A stretch of DNA of 33,359 nt from Paludibacteraceae bacterium (GCA_017646805.1 JAGCLW010000026.1:1-33359), one strand, 5' to 3'; shown: positions 1 through 8,453, counted from the stretch's first letter. Made by a program: numbers and translations. Notes: generated by a model not told the origin, from the letters alone.

Positions 1-1
1 G

Positions 2-541
2 CAAAAAGATCTGCCTCCGTATGTGATTTTTACAGATCGATCTCTTGAAGCAATGGCCAGATCGTATCCGTTAACGATTGAAGAATTACAAAATATTCCG
101 GGAGTAGGAAGCGGAAAATCAACAAAATTCGGAGACGAGTTTGTCAAGTTGATTAAGGCTCATGTTGAAGTAAATGATATTGATCGTCCGGAAGATTTGC
201 GAGTACGATCGGTGGCGAATAAAAGTAAACTGAAAGTCGAAATTATTCAGGCAATTGATCGAAAAGTGATGCTTGATGATATTGCAGAGGCAAAAAGTCT
301 TGAAATTGACGAGTTGCTTGATGAAGTTGAAGCAATTGTTAATTCGGGAACAAAAATCAACATCGATTATTTCTTAAATGATGTAATGGATGAAGATAGA
401 GTAGAAGAAGTTTATGATTATTTTCTTCATTCTGAATCAGATAGTATTGATGAAGCGTTGCAAGAACTTGGTGAAGATGAATATACGGAACAAGAAATTC
501 GATTTGTACGTATCAAGTTTTTAAGTGAAAAAGCAAATTAA
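2..541 (+). CDS. recQ: ATP-dependent DNA helicase RecQ, C-terminal part (5' truncated by window edge)
   Basis: This is the 3' end of a gene that begins outside the window; the frame is open from base 2. The visible start reads LPPYVIFTDRSLEAMA and continues to IPGVGSGKSTKFG, the HRDC domain signature: a helical, helix-hairpin-helix-like nucleic-acid-binding module at the C-terminus of RecQ helicases. About 100 acidic residues follow the HRDC domain. Such a tail is common in Bacteroidota RecQ and may be a helix-turn-helix-like module. The helicase core and the zinc/winged-helix regions are not visible. RecQ is a 3'-5' helicase of recombination and replication-fork repair. A GTG at 23 could be mistaken for a start, but it lies inside the HRDC domain. 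A strong terminator follows 20 bases after the stop, so this is the last gene of its transcript. The RecQ assignment rests on HRDC alone; RNase D also carries HRDC but would not have this tail. Confidence 0.85.
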   Translation, partial: QKDLPPYVIFTDRSLEAMARSYPLTIEELQNIPGVGSGKSTKFGDEFVKLIKAHVEVNDIDRPEDLRVRSVANKSKLKVEIIQAIDRKVMLDDIAEAKSLEIDELLDEVEAIVNSGTKINIDYFLNDVMDEDRVEEVYDYFLHSESDSIDEALQELGEDEYTEQEIRFVRIKFLSEKAN

Positions 542-560
542 AAGCACAAAATATTGAAAA

Positions 561-596
561 AAAGCAACTATATCAACATAGTTGCTTTTTTTATTT
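561..596 (+). terminator. Intrinsic terminator of recQ
   Basis: An 11-bp perfect stem (561-571 with 578-588) with loop atcaac is followed by a T-rich tract. It lies 20 bases after the recQ stop and before the next promoter. Confidence 0.9.
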
Positions 597-623
597 TTAT
601 TAGTTATTAGTTTTCAAAATTTT

Positions 624-631
624 TATCTTTG
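624..631 (+). promoter_or_regulatory. Bacteroidota -7 promoter element (TATCTTTG)
   Basis: TATCTTTG matches the TAnnTTTG element used by the primary sigma factor of Bacteroidota. It lies 25 bases before the ATG of the GLUG/OmpA gene and just after the recQ terminator. The -33 region (TTAG/TTTTC around 607-614) is a poor TTG match. Confidence 0.7.
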
Positions 632-655
632 CGGGCTTTTGAAAAATAAAAAAAT

Positions 656-2830
656 ATGAATCATTTTTTAAGAAAAGTATTTTTTATACACTTATTTGTT
701 TTTGTTTCGGTTTTCAGTTTCGCTCAATATAATGGCGGTTCAGGGACGCAGGCTGATCCGTATCAAATATCAACGGTTCAGAATTTGTTGGATTTTTCCG
801 AATCTGTTTGTGCGGGAAATTCTTATGAAAATGTATATTTTCAATTACAAAATGATATTGATTTGTCAGTTCTTGAAAGAAAAAACGAGAAATTTTCACC
901 GATAGGAATCTATAACAATTGGAATGATATGAAACCTTTTCGGGGAATATTTGATGGACAAGGTTTTGTGATAAAAAATCTCAATCTTGAGTTGCCAAAT
1001 CAAAATCATGTTGCATTGTTTGGTGTAGTTGCCGGAGGTGTTGTTCGGAATTTGCGAGTGGAAAATGCCAAAGTGGAAGGTCATCATTATGTTGGAATTC
1101 TCGTTGGAAATGTGATGCAAAACGGACGGATAGAAAATTGTGAAGTTTCCGGTTCTGTTGTTGGAACTCGAACGGTTGGAGGTGTTGCCGGATTGGTTTA
1201 TCAAGGTGGTCAAATTTTTGAAAGTTATAATTTTGCAAAGGTTTATGGACATCGTGATGTTGGTGGTATTGCCGGAATGGTTGATGAAGAATCTCGGATA
1301 GTTCATTCTGTAAATGGAGGAAAAATTTTAGGAACAAAATTCTTTGTTGGTGGAATCGCCGGACTTGTAAAATACAAATCTATTATTGAAGAATGTATAA
1401 ATTACGGTGATATTCAATCTACAGCAGGAAGTGTGGGAGGCGTGAGCGGTTGTGCGGAATCAAAGTCTAATATCAATACTTCTTTGAATACAGGTTTGGT
1501 GGTTTCTTCCGGAAATAATGTTGGAGGCATCTGCGGATATGTTTCTTTGTCCGACGTTGAACATTGTTTTAATGCCGGAGTTGTTCAAAGTGAGGGACAA
1601 TGTGTTGGTGGAATCGTCGGTTATTCCGGAGATTTTTCATCGTTGTTGTATAGTGTCAATTGTGCAGATGTCAAAGGAAAAGAATATCAAGGAGCAATTT
1701 TAGGATTTTCAGGAAATACAAGAGTTTACGTCTGTGCTTCTGATACACAGATGTGCTTGTTGGATAACGGCATTGGAAAAGGAATGAGCGATGGCGATTC
1801 GATATTGTATTTTTCGACTAAAGATTTGTTGAATGAAGGACTAAAATCGTATTTGGGGACTGCTTATTGGACTTATAATTTGAATTCGTATCCGATGATT
1901 TCTTCGTTGCAAGAATCTTTAATTGCACAATCTGCGATGTTCCCATTGCAATTGTCTTTGTTGGAAAATGTGGCTAATGTAGAAAAGCAATTTTCTACAA
2001 AATTACTTCATCAAGATTTGTCTACAGATAGTCGTTTGACGGCTATTTATGCAAATGAAGATTTGACTGTTTTGCTTGCAAAAGGTCAAGATACGCTTTT
2101 CTTAAAAAGAGAAAATGTTGTTTATCGAAAAATTCCATTGAAAATTAAGACTGGACAATCTCGTTTTTTTCTAAATAAAACAATAGAACTTGATGGCAAT
2201 GAAAAAGCTTTAGCGGTTGTGACAGAGAATCTTCCTAAAGGAATTTTTTCTGTCGCCAATGATTCTATTTTGAAGGTAGATGATATGGGAATAATTTCTC
2301 CAATCAAACAAGGGAAAACATTTGTTTATTATTCGTTATCGTCCGGATTGAAAGATTCTATGGAAGTGGAAGTTTTGTCTTCTTATGTCGATGAAAAATC
2401 ATTTGTCGCAGAACAAAAAAAAGATCAAGAATCAATCTTTGAGAAAAACAAACGAGAACTTGATGTTGTGAATCAATTGCCTTTTGTTGTTCAATTTGCT
2501 TTCAAATCTTCACGTTTACGAATGGATAAAACGCTTGATTATTTGTTTGGTTATTATGTAAATTTATTAAATCAACATTTGGATTGGGAACTTGAGATTG
2601 TTGGACACACGTGTATTATGGGAGAACGTTTGTATAATGAAATGTTGGGACAATGGCGTGCGGAAAGTGTGAAAAAAGAATTTATAAAACGAGGAATTGC
2701 AGAAGATCGATTGGTTGTTTTTTCAAAAGCTTCGGATATGCCGGTATTGAATAATGAAACAAAATCAGAACGAACCAAAAATCGTCGGGTGACAATTTTT
2801 GTACGAGAAAGAAAAAATGAATCCTTGTAA
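656..2830 (+). CDS. Secreted GLUG-repeat protein with C-terminal OmpA-like domain
   Basis: 724 aa. Residues 1-23 form a signal peptide (charged N-terminus, hydrophobic core, FSFAQ cleavage region) with no lipobox cysteine. Residues about 118-350 hold roughly eight repeats of 28-29 aa built on VGGIAGLV-like cores, the GLUG motif found in bacterial surface and adhesion proteins. Residues about 500-575 resemble a bacterial Ig-like (Big_2) fold (NDSILKVDDMGIIS). Residues about 605-720 are an OmpA C-terminal-like domain with the family ending KNRRVTIFV. The expected GHTD aspartate is Cys653, while the partner arginine of the peptidoglycan site is kept (Arg668). I infer a cell-surface or periplasmic protein tied to the envelope; the ligand of the GLUG region is unknown. 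It has its own promoter and appears monocistronic. Confidence 0.85.
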   Translation: MNHFLRKVFFIHLFVFVSVFSFAQYNGGSGTQADPYQISTVQNLLDFSESVCAGNSYENVYFQLQNDIDLSVLERKNEKFSPIGIYNNWNDMKPFRGIFDGQGFVIKNLNLELPNQNHVALFGVVAGGVVRNLRVENAKVEGHHYVGILVGNVMQNGRIENCEVSGSVVGTRTVGGVAGLVYQGGQIFESYNFAKVYGHRDVGGIAGMVDEESRIVHSVNGGKILGTKFFVGGIAGLVKYKSIIEECINYGDIQSTAGSVGGVSGCAESKSNINTSLNTGLVVSSGNNVGGICGYVSLSDVEHCFNAGVVQSEGQCVGGIVGYSGDFSSLLYSVNCADVKGKEYQGAILGFSGNTRVYVCASDTQMCLLDNGIGKGMSDGDSILYFSTKDLLNEGLKSYLGTAYWTYNLNSYPMISSLQESLIAQSAMFPLQLSLLENVANVEKQFSTKLLHQDLSTDSRLTAIYANEDLTVLLAKGQDTLFLKRENVVYRKIPLKIKTGQSRFFLNKTIELDGNEKALAVVTENLPKGIFSVANDSILKVDDMGIISPIKQGKTFVYYSLSSGLKDSMEVEVLSSYVDEKSFVAEQKKDQESIFEKNKRELDVVNQLPFVVQFAFKSSRLRMDKTLDYLFGYYVNLLNQHLDWELEIVGHTCIMGERLYNEMLGQWRAESVKKEFIKRGIAEDRLVVFSKASDMPVLNNETKSERTKNRRVTIFVRERKNESL
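1007..1715 (+). repeat. Tandem GLUG repeats (protein-level, about 8 copies)
   Basis: Successive units of about 84-87 bases encode VGGxxG cores spaced 28-29 residues apart: VGGVAGLV, VGGIAGMV, VGGIAGLV, VGGVSGC, VGGICGYV, VGGIVGYS, with weaker units at both ends. The units have diverged in DNA sequence, so this is an old protein repeat and not a recent expansion. Confidence 0.8.
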
Positions 2831-2876
2831 TTTTTAGTTTTTTTTAGTTTTTGTATTCTTTTTCAAGGAAAATGAG

Positions 2877-2884
2877 TATTTTTG
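2877..2884 (+). promoter_or_regulatory. Bacteroidota -7 promoter element (TATTTTTG)
   Basis: TATTTTTG fits TAnnTTTG. A TTTTG ending at 2853 could be the -33 element, 23 bases upstream. It would drive the Bax-inhibitor/typA/TonB-C transcript with a leader of roughly 75-80 bases. Confidence 0.6.
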
Positions 2885-2967
2885 TGCTGTATTTTGCGGC
2901 AATAGTTTTATATAAAATTTGTTGTTGTAGGAGAAATGAAAAAATAACTTTATAAAATTTTTTTGTT

Positions 2968-3696
2968 ATGTATAATGAACTTTCAGAAAAGGATTTTTCT
3001 TCAAAAACATCATCCATTGTTTATGAAAATGAGCAAGCACAATCTACATTGATGCGAAATGTGTACATTTGGATGACACTTGCTCTTGCGGTTTCCGGAG
3101 CAACAGCTTGGTATGTGGCGAATTCGTATAATTTGTTGAACGCAATATTTTCTTCTTCTTGGGGTTTCTTAGGATTGGTTGTTGCAGAATTGGCTCTTGT
3201 TTGGATTCTTGCAGGAATGATTCAAAAATTGTCTTTCCTCATGGCAGGAATTATGTTTGTCGTTTATTCGGTCGTAAATGGATTGACTTTGAGTTGCATT
3301 TTTGTAGCATATACAACCGAAAGTATAGCATCTACTTTTTTTATTACGGCAGGAATGTTTGCCGCAATGGCTCTTATCGGAACATTTATAAAAAAAGATT
3401 TGAGCGGATTAAGACGATTCTTGTTGATGGCTCTTATTGGGTTGATTATAGCTTCGGTTGTAAATATTTTTTTAGGAAGCTCTACAATGTATTGGATTAT
3501 AACTTACGTAGGAGTTTTGCTTTTTACGGCATTGACTGTTTATGATGCACAACAAATTAAAAATATGATTGCACTTTATGGAAATGATGTGAATGAATCA
3601 ACGCAAAAAATAGCGTTATTAGGATCTCTCATGCTTTATCTTGATTTTGTAAATTTATTTCTTTATATGCTTCGTATTTTTGGTAATAGAGATTAA
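2968..3696 (+). CDS. Bax inhibitor-1/YccA family membrane protein
   Basis: 242 aa with about seven hydrophobic membrane segments, starting near residue 30 (VYIWMTLALAVSGATAWYVA). The family signature is clearest at the C-terminus: FTALTVYDAQQIKNM, then LYLDFVNLFLYMLRIFG, with the aspartates of the YDxQ and LDF segments present. The family (E. coli YccA/YbhL, eukaryotic TMBIM) comprises inner-membrane proteins linked to calcium leak or to control of the FtsH protease; the role here is not deducible. The length is typical. The gene is 31 bases upstream of typA on the same strand, so they probably share a transcript. Confidence 0.93.
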   Translation: MYNELSEKDFSSKTSSIVYENEQAQSTLMRNVYIWMTLALAVSGATAWYVANSYNLLNAIFSSSWGFLGLVVAELALVWILAGMIQKLSFLMAGIMFVVYSVVNGLTLSCIFVAYTTESIASTFFITAGMFAAMALIGTFIKKDLSGLRRFLLMALIGLIIASVVNIFLGSSTMYWIITYVGVLLFTALTVYDAQQIKNMIALYGNDVNESTQKIALLGSLMLYLDFVNLFLYMLRIFGNRD

Positions 3697-3727
3697 TTAG
3701 GATTTATATTTTTTAATATTTAAAGAA

Positions 3728-5527
3728 ATGCAAAACATTCGCAATATTGCTATTATTGCTCACGTGGATCACGGAAAAACAACACTTGTAGATAAAATGC
3801 TTTTAGCGGGAAAACTTTTCCGAGAAAATGAACAGCATGATGATTTATATATGGATAATAACGATCTTGAACGAGAACGAGGAATTACAATCCTTTCAAA
3901 AAACGTTTCAATTTCGTATAAAGATACTAAGATAAATATTATTGATACTCCGGGACACGCGGATTTTGGTGGAGAAGTAGAACGAGTGTTAAATATGGCA
4001 GATGGCGTTTTGCTTCTTGTTGACGCATTTGAAGGTCCAATGCCTCAAACACGTTTTGTTCTTCAAAAGGCTATTGAAATTGGTTTGAAACCGATTGTCG
4101 TTGTAAATAAAGTTGACAAACCAAATTGTACTCCAGAAGCTGCTCAAGAGGCTGTTTTTGATTTGATGTTTACGCTTAATGCGACAGAAGAACAATTGGA
4201 TTTTGCTACGGTTTTTGGTTCTGCGAAAAATAATTGGATGGGTCCGGATTATAAAACTCCGACAAAGGATATTACGTATCTTTTAGATCAAATTATAGAA
4301 CATATTCCTGCTCCGCAAAAAAGAGAAGGAACACCTCAAATGTTGATCACTTCGCTTGATTATTCTTCGTATGTAGGTCGTATTGCGGTAGGACGTGTTC
4401 ATCGAGGCGTACTTAAAGCGGGTCAAGACGTTTCGCTTGTAAAGCGAGATGGAACGATTCTTAAACAAAGAATCAAAGAGTTGCATACATTTGAAGGACT
4501 TGGTCGTAAGAAAGTGGATTTTGTAGAATCTGGCGATATATGTGCGTTGATTGGTATTGAAAATTTTGAAATTGGGGATACTATTGCCGATCTTTTGAAT
4601 CCGGAACAATTAACTCCAATAGCGGTAGATGAGCCAACGATGTCGATGGTTTTTACGATAAATGATTCTCCATTTTTTGGAAAAGAAGGAAAATTTGTCA
4701 CTTCGCGCCATGTTAATGATCGCTTGATTAAAGAATTGGATAAGAATCTTGCTCTTCGTGTACAAAAGTCGGATAATGCAGATAAGTGGACTGTTTTTGG
4801 ACGTGGAGTGCTTCATTTGTCGGTTCTTATAGAAACAATGCGTCGAGAAGGATACGAGTTGCAAGTTGGTCAGCCTCAAGTGATTTTTAAAGAAATTAAC
4901 GGAGTAAAATGTGAGCCTGTCGAACAATTGACCGTAAATGTTCCGGAAGAAAATTCAGGAAAAGTGATAGAAATGGTGTCAATACGTAAGGGAGAAATGC
5001 TTTCTATGGAATTGAAAAATGATCGTGCACATCTTGAGTTTGTCATTCCTTCTCGAGGAATAATCGGTTTGCGAACTAATGTATTGACGGCTACAGCGGG
5101 AGAAGCGGTGATGTCTCATCGTTTTTTGGAATATCAACCTTATAAAGGAGATATAGAAAAACGAAATAATGGTTCTATTATTGCGATGGAGAGCGGAACT
5201 GCATTTGCGTATGCTTTGAATAAATTACAAGATAGAGGAAAGTTTTTCATCTTTCCACAAGATGAAATTTATGGTGGACAAGTTGTTGGTGAGCATTGTA
5301 AAGAAGGAGATCTTGTTGTCAATGTAACAAAGTCAAAGAAATTGACAAACATGCGTGCTTCAGGATCAGATGAAAAAGTAAGTCTTGCTCCTCCAATTCA
5401 ATTTTCTCTTGAAGAAGCACTTGAATACATTAAAGAAGATGAATATGTAGAAGTGACTCCGAAGTCAATACGTTTGCGTAAGATTTATTTAGATGAGAAT
5501 GAACGTAAAAAAATGGCAAAAGCATAA
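3728..5527 (+). CDS. typA: Ribosome-associated translational GTPase TypA/BipA
   Basis: 599 aa, full length for the family. G1 is AHVDHGKTT (residues 11-19), G3 is DTPGH (73-77) and G4 is NKVD (127-130). The switch I region contains RERGITI. The GTPase domain is followed by an EF-G-like beta-barrel (about 200-300), two EF-G III/V-like domains (about 305-480) and the BipA-specific C-terminal domain with its conserved NVTKSKKLTNMRAS stretch. Absence of an EF-G domain IV and the presence of this C-terminal domain separate it from EF-G and LepA. BipA binds 70S ribosomes near the EF-G site and assists 50S assembly and growth under stress, especially cold. It sits between the Bax-inhibitor-like gene and a TonB-C gene, with short gaps that suggest one operon. 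Confidence 0.97.
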   Translation: MQNIRNIAIIAHVDHGKTTLVDKMLLAGKLFRENEQHDDLYMDNNDLERERGITILSKNVSISYKDTKINIIDTPGHADFGGEVERVLNMADGVLLLVDAFEGPMPQTRFVLQKAIEIGLKPIVVVNKVDKPNCTPEAAQEAVFDLMFTLNATEEQLDFATVFGSAKNNWMGPDYKTPTKDITYLLDQIIEHIPAPQKREGTPQMLITSLDYSSYVGRIAVGRVHRGVLKAGQDVSLVKRDGTILKQRIKELHTFEGLGRKKVDFVESGDICALIGIENFEIGDTIADLLNPEQLTPIAVDEPTMSMVFTINDSPFFGKEGKFVTSRHVNDRLIKELDKNLALRVQKSDNADKWTVFGRGVLHLSVLIETMRREGYELQVGQPQVIFKEINGVKCEPVEQLTVNVPEENSGKVIEMVSIRKGEMLSMELKNDRAHLEFVIPSRGIIGLRTNVLTATAGEAVMSHRFLEYQPYKGDIEKRNNGSIIAMESGTAFAYALNKLQDRGKFFIFPQDEIYGGQVVGEHCKEGDLVVNVTKSKKLTNMRASGSDEKVSLAPPIQFSLEEALEYIKEDEYVEVTPKSIRLRKIYLDENERKKMAKA

Positions 5528-5547
5528 TAATTATAATATCTACTACT

Positions 5548-6087
5548 ATGGTTTTTCGTAAATTATTTTTACTTTTTAATTTATTTTTTCTTGGAACTTT
5601 ATTTCTTTTTGCAAATGAAGTAGACATGGAATATCCTGCATGGACTGATCCTTGTCGTTGTCCGCAAGAAGTAGAGGCCGAATTAGAAGAAAAAATGCGT
5701 AATGAAGAAGAATTGACGATGAAAGTTGATACTGCGGCTCAATTTCGTGGAGGAATGGAAGCTTTTTATGCATATCAAAATCGATTGATTCAGTATCCTG
5801 CAAAAAATGCACAAGATAGTGCTCAATATGTTGTAATGTGTCGCTTTGTTGTAGAACGAGATGGTTCTTTATCTAATATAAATTTGATGACAAATACGGA
5901 TTCTGAATTTGAAAATGAAGCTCGTCGTTTTTTAGAAACAATGCCTCGATGGATTCCGGCTCGAGCAGAAGGAAAAAATGTTCGTTCATGGAATGTGCTT
6001 CGTCTTTATTTTGGTTATCCTGATCCAGACGAACCGGAACGTGTAGATGAGATTTTGGCAACAGAAATAGAATTTGAAAAACCATAA
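5548..6087 (+). CDS. Secreted protein with TonB C-terminal-like domain
   Basis: 179 aa. An N-terminal hydrophobic stretch (residues 4-23, ending FLFAN) acts as a signal peptide or membrane anchor. Residues about 62-155 match the TonB C-terminal domain pattern of Bacteroidota: AAQFRGGMEAFYAY, then an RFVVERDGSLSNI strand, EFENEARRFLETMPRWIPA and a closing LRLYF strand. It lacks the proline-rich periplasmic spacer of a true TonB, so I would not call it an energy transducer; stand-alone TonB-C proteins of this kind are common in the phylum and poorly understood. It starts 20 bases after typA and is closed by a strong terminator, so it is the last gene of that unit. Confidence 0.8.
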   Translation: MVFRKLFLLFNLFFLGTLFLFANEVDMEYPAWTDPCRCPQEVEAELEEKMRNEEELTMKVDTAAQFRGGMEAFYAYQNRLIQYPAKNAQDSAQYVVMCRFVVERDGSLSNINLMTNTDSEFENEARRFLETMPRWIPARAEGKNVRSWNVLRLYFGYPDPDEPERVDEILATEIEFEKP

Positions 6088-6094
6088 AAAAAAC

Positions 6095-6129
6095 AAAAAA
6101 AAGAGACATGAAAAAATGTCTCTTTTTTT
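6095..6129. terminator. Bidirectional intrinsic terminator between convergent genes
   Basis: The stem pairs an A-rich/agagacat arm (6095-6109) with atgtctct/T-rich arm (6116-6128), with a gaaaaa loop. A-tracts on one side and T-tracts on the other make it work for both strands. It ends the typA unit (plus) and the dehydrogenase gene (minus). Confidence 0.88.
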
Positions 6130-6156
6130 GTTAAAAAACTAAGGGAATGCAAAACT

Positions 6157-7092
6157 TTATTCTACAGAATTGATTTTTTGTCCATTGAAAAAAGAAATGA
6201 TATTATTTGAACATTCTTGAGAAATTGCATTTCTTGCTTCTGTGGTTTCAGTTCCTATATGAGGAACAAGAACGACATTGTCAAGTTCTAATAATTGAGG
6301 ATTTATAAAAGGTTCGTTTTCGTAAACATCTAATCCGGCACCCCAAATTTGTTTGTTTTTTAATGCACAAACCAAGTCTTTCTCATTGATAATCGCACCG
6401 CGTGCTGTATTGATGAGGATCGACGTAGGTTTCATTAAGGATAAATTTTCTCGATTGAGAAGATGATGTGTTTCGGAGGTAAGAGGTGTGTTGATAGAAA
6501 TAACATCACTTTCGGTTAATAAATCGTTCAGAGATTTGTATTCATAAGGACAATTTTCAATTGGTTTTCGATTGTGATAAATAATGTTCATTCCGCAAAC
6601 TGATGCACGCTTGGCAACAGCATTTCCGATTCTTCCTAATCCAATAATTCCAAGTGTTTTTCCATAAAGAGAAATTCCTAAATTTTTAAGCATTCCCCAT
6701 TGGATAGTTTTATTTTTAATATTTTTGTCGCATTCATAAATACGGCGAGCGACAGCGTGCATTAAAGCAATTGCAAGTTCGGCCGTTGGTTCTAAAACAG
6801 CATAGGGTGTGTTACAAACAAAAATTCCTTTTTCTTTTGCGGTTTTAATATCGATATGATTAAATCCTACGCCGTAAGAGGAAATGATTTTTAATCGTTT
6901 GGCAATTTCGATTTCTTCTTTATGAATAGGATATGAAAAAGCAGCAATCAAAGCATCTGCATAAGGCAAATGAGCGAGCATTTCTTCTCTCGAAAAATCG
7001 CCTTTTTCCGGCATGATTATGTTGAATTCTTTTTGTAAATCTTGAATACCATCTTCTAATAAGTGAGATGTGATTAAGATGTTTTTTTTCAT
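6157..7092 (-). CDS. D-2-hydroxyacid dehydrogenase (NAD(P)-binding)
   Basis: 311 aa. It has the two-domain D-isomer-specific 2-hydroxyacid dehydrogenase layout: an N-terminal catalytic half, then a Rossmann nucleotide-binding domain with GLGRIG at residues 151-156. The catalytic triad is visible: Arg231 in INTARG, Glu260 in YENEP and His278 in PHIG. The family reduces 2-keto acids or oxidises D-2-hydroxy acids (glyoxylate/hydroxypyruvate reductase, phosphoglycerate dehydrogenase, D-lactate dehydrogenase). The absence of a C-terminal ACT domain argues against a regulated SerA, but the exact substrate cannot be read from the sequence. It is monocistronic on the minus strand and its promoter overlaps that of the divergent spmAB gene. 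Confidence 0.92.
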   Translation of the reverse strand: MKKNILITSHLLEDGIQDLQKEFNIIMPEKGDFSREEMLAHLPYADALIAAFSYPIHKEEIEIAKRLKIISSYGVGFNHIDIKTAKEKGIFVCNTPYAVLEPTAELAIALMHAVARRIYECDKNIKNKTIQWGMLKNLGISLYGKTLGIIGLGRIGNAVAKRASVCGMNIIYHNRKPIENCPYEYKSLNDLLTESDVISINTPLTSETHHLLNRENLSLMKPTSILINTARGAIINEKDLVCALKNKQIWGAGLDVYENEPFINPQLLELDNVVLVPHIGTETTEARNAISQECSNNIISFFNGQKINSVE

Positions 7093-7154
7093 AAGTAAAA
7101 ATTATGTTGTCAATGATAAATTTTGTAAACATCATTTTTTTTGATGTTTTTTTT

Positions 7155-7162
7155 TAATTTTG
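7155..7162 (+). promoter_or_regulatory. -7 promoter element for spmAB (TAATTTTG)
   Basis: TAATTTTG fits TAnnTTTG and lies 40 bases before the spmAB start. It is separated by only four bases from a minus-strand element (7167-7174). Confidence 0.6.
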
Positions 7163-7166
7163 TACG

Positions 7167-7174
7167 CAAATATA
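7167..7174 (-). promoter_or_regulatory. -7 promoter element for the dehydrogenase gene (TATATTTG on minus)
   Basis: The plus strand reads caaatata, giving TATATTTG on the minus strand. It predicts a leader of about 70 bases before the start at 7092. Confidence 0.55.
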
Positions 7175-7202
7175 CGATTTAAAACTTTTTATTTGAATCT
7201 AA

Positions 7203-8450
7203 ATGCTGAATTATATTTGGATTTTTTTCTTTTTAATTGCATTCTTTGTTGCTTGCATTCAGGCATTTATAGTTGGAGATTATGGGGTCTTTGAACGAAT
7301 TATTGCATCTACGTTTGACATGGCGACAATGGCGGTGATGGATATAGCATTGCCTCTTGCCGGTGTAATGACATTGTGGTTGGGGATTATGAATATTGGC
7401 GAACGTGCGGGTGCCATAAATGTTTTGTCTCGTATTGTCGGTCCATTTTTTTCAAAATTATTTCCGGAAGTTCCTAAAAATCATGCCGTAAACGGTCAAT
7501 TGTTGATGAATTTTTCTGCTAATATGTTGGGATTGGACAATGCGGCAACTCCGATGGGATTGAAAGCGATGCAGTCATTGCAGGATTTGAATTCTAAAAA
7601 AGATACGGCGTCTAATGCTCAAATTATGTTTTTGGCGTTGAACACTTCCGGCCTAACAATTATCCCGGTTTCTGTTTTGGCTATGCGAGCAACGGTTGTT
7701 GGTCCGAATGGAGAACACGCAATGAATCCTACCGATGTTTTTATCCCTATCCTTATTGCAACAGCAATTTCTACTCTGACAGCAATTTTATATGTCGGGA
7801 TCAGACAACGTTTGAATTTGTTGAATCGTGTGGTGATGGGTTGGATAGGAGGAATTTTGATATGTTTAACAATGATTGTTTGGGGATTTTCTCAATTAGA
7901 TCGAGATTCGATGCAATTGGTTAGTTCTGTAGCAAGTAATTTTTTGTTGTTTTTCATCATTGTTACATTCATAGCCGGAGCATTTTATAAGCGGATAAAT
8001 GTTTATGAGGCTTTTATTGATGGTGCGAAAAATGGTTTTGAAACCAGTATAAAGATTATTCCGTACATGATAGCGATGCTTGTTGGAATAGGCGTTTTTA
8101 GAGCTTCTGGAGCAATGGATATGATGATGGACGGATTACGATGGTTCTTTTCTTTATTTTCATTTGATACCCAATTTGTAGATGCATTGCCAACGGCATT
8201 GATGAAACCACTTAGTGGTAGTGGTGCAAAAGCGATGATGGTAGATGCAATGCATACATTAGGTCCGGATAGTTTTGCCGGTCGATTATCTTGTATGTTT
8301 CAGGGAGCAGCAGATACTACGTTTTATATCGTTGCACTTTATTTTGGATTAGTTGGAATAAAAAAGACTCGATATGCTATTGCTGCGGGTTTGATTGCAG
8401 ACTTTGCCGGAGTTCTCGCCGCTATTGCAGTTGCTTATTTAATGTTTTAA
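7203..8450 (+). CDS. Fused SpmA-SpmB nucleoside-recognition (Gate) domain membrane protein
   Basis: 415 aa, very hydrophobic with about ten membrane segments. The N-terminal half resembles SpmA (ALPLAGVMTLWLGIMNIGER, then NFSANMLGLDNAATPMGLKA); the C-terminal half resembles SpmB (TSIKIIPYMIAMLVGIGVFR, PTALMKPLSGSGAKAMM, CMFQGAADTTFYIVA). In Bacillus the two are separate spore-maturation proteins; Bacteroidota carry the fusion although they do not sporulate, and the Gate fold suggests transport or gating of an unidentified solute. Its stop is three bases before ybeY, so the two are probably translated from one mRNA. Start ATG 7203 puts a membrane segment directly at the N-terminus. Confidence 0.9.
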   Translation: MLNYIWIFFFLIAFFVACIQAFIVGDYGVFERIIASTFDMATMAVMDIALPLAGVMTLWLGIMNIGERAGAINVLSRIVGPFFSKLFPEVPKNHAVNGQLLMNFSANMLGLDNAATPMGLKAMQSLQDLNSKKDTASNAQIMFLALNTSGLTIIPVSVLAMRATVVGPNGEHAMNPTDVFIPILIATAISTLTAILYVGIRQRLNLLNRVVMGWIGGILICLTMIVWGFSQLDRDSMQLVSSVASNFLLFFIIVTFIAGAFYKRINVYEAFIDGAKNGFETSIKIIPYMIAMLVGIGVFRASGAMDMMMDGLRWFFSLFSFDTQFVDALPTALMKPLSGSGAKAMMVDAMHTLGPDSFAGRLSCMFQGAADTTFYIVALYFGLVGIKKTRYAIAAGLIADFAGVLAAIAVAYLMF

Positions 8451-8453
8451 TAT

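Noticed and set aside
23..25. GTG at 23 as the start of a small 172-aa gene
   Set aside because: The frame stays open to base 2 and the HRDC motif begins before this codon, so it is the end of recQ.
896..1337. Long minus-strand open frames opposite the GLUG repeats
   Set aside because: Their composition mirrors the repetitive plus-strand gene (His/Asn-rich translations), with no start context or family resemblance; they are shadows.
1031..1579. Frequent GCCGGA words, considered as an uptake or recognition sequence
   Set aside because: They encode the repeated Ala-Gly of the GLUG cores, and elsewhere Ala-Gly is also written GCG GGA or GCA GGA, so codon choice explains them.
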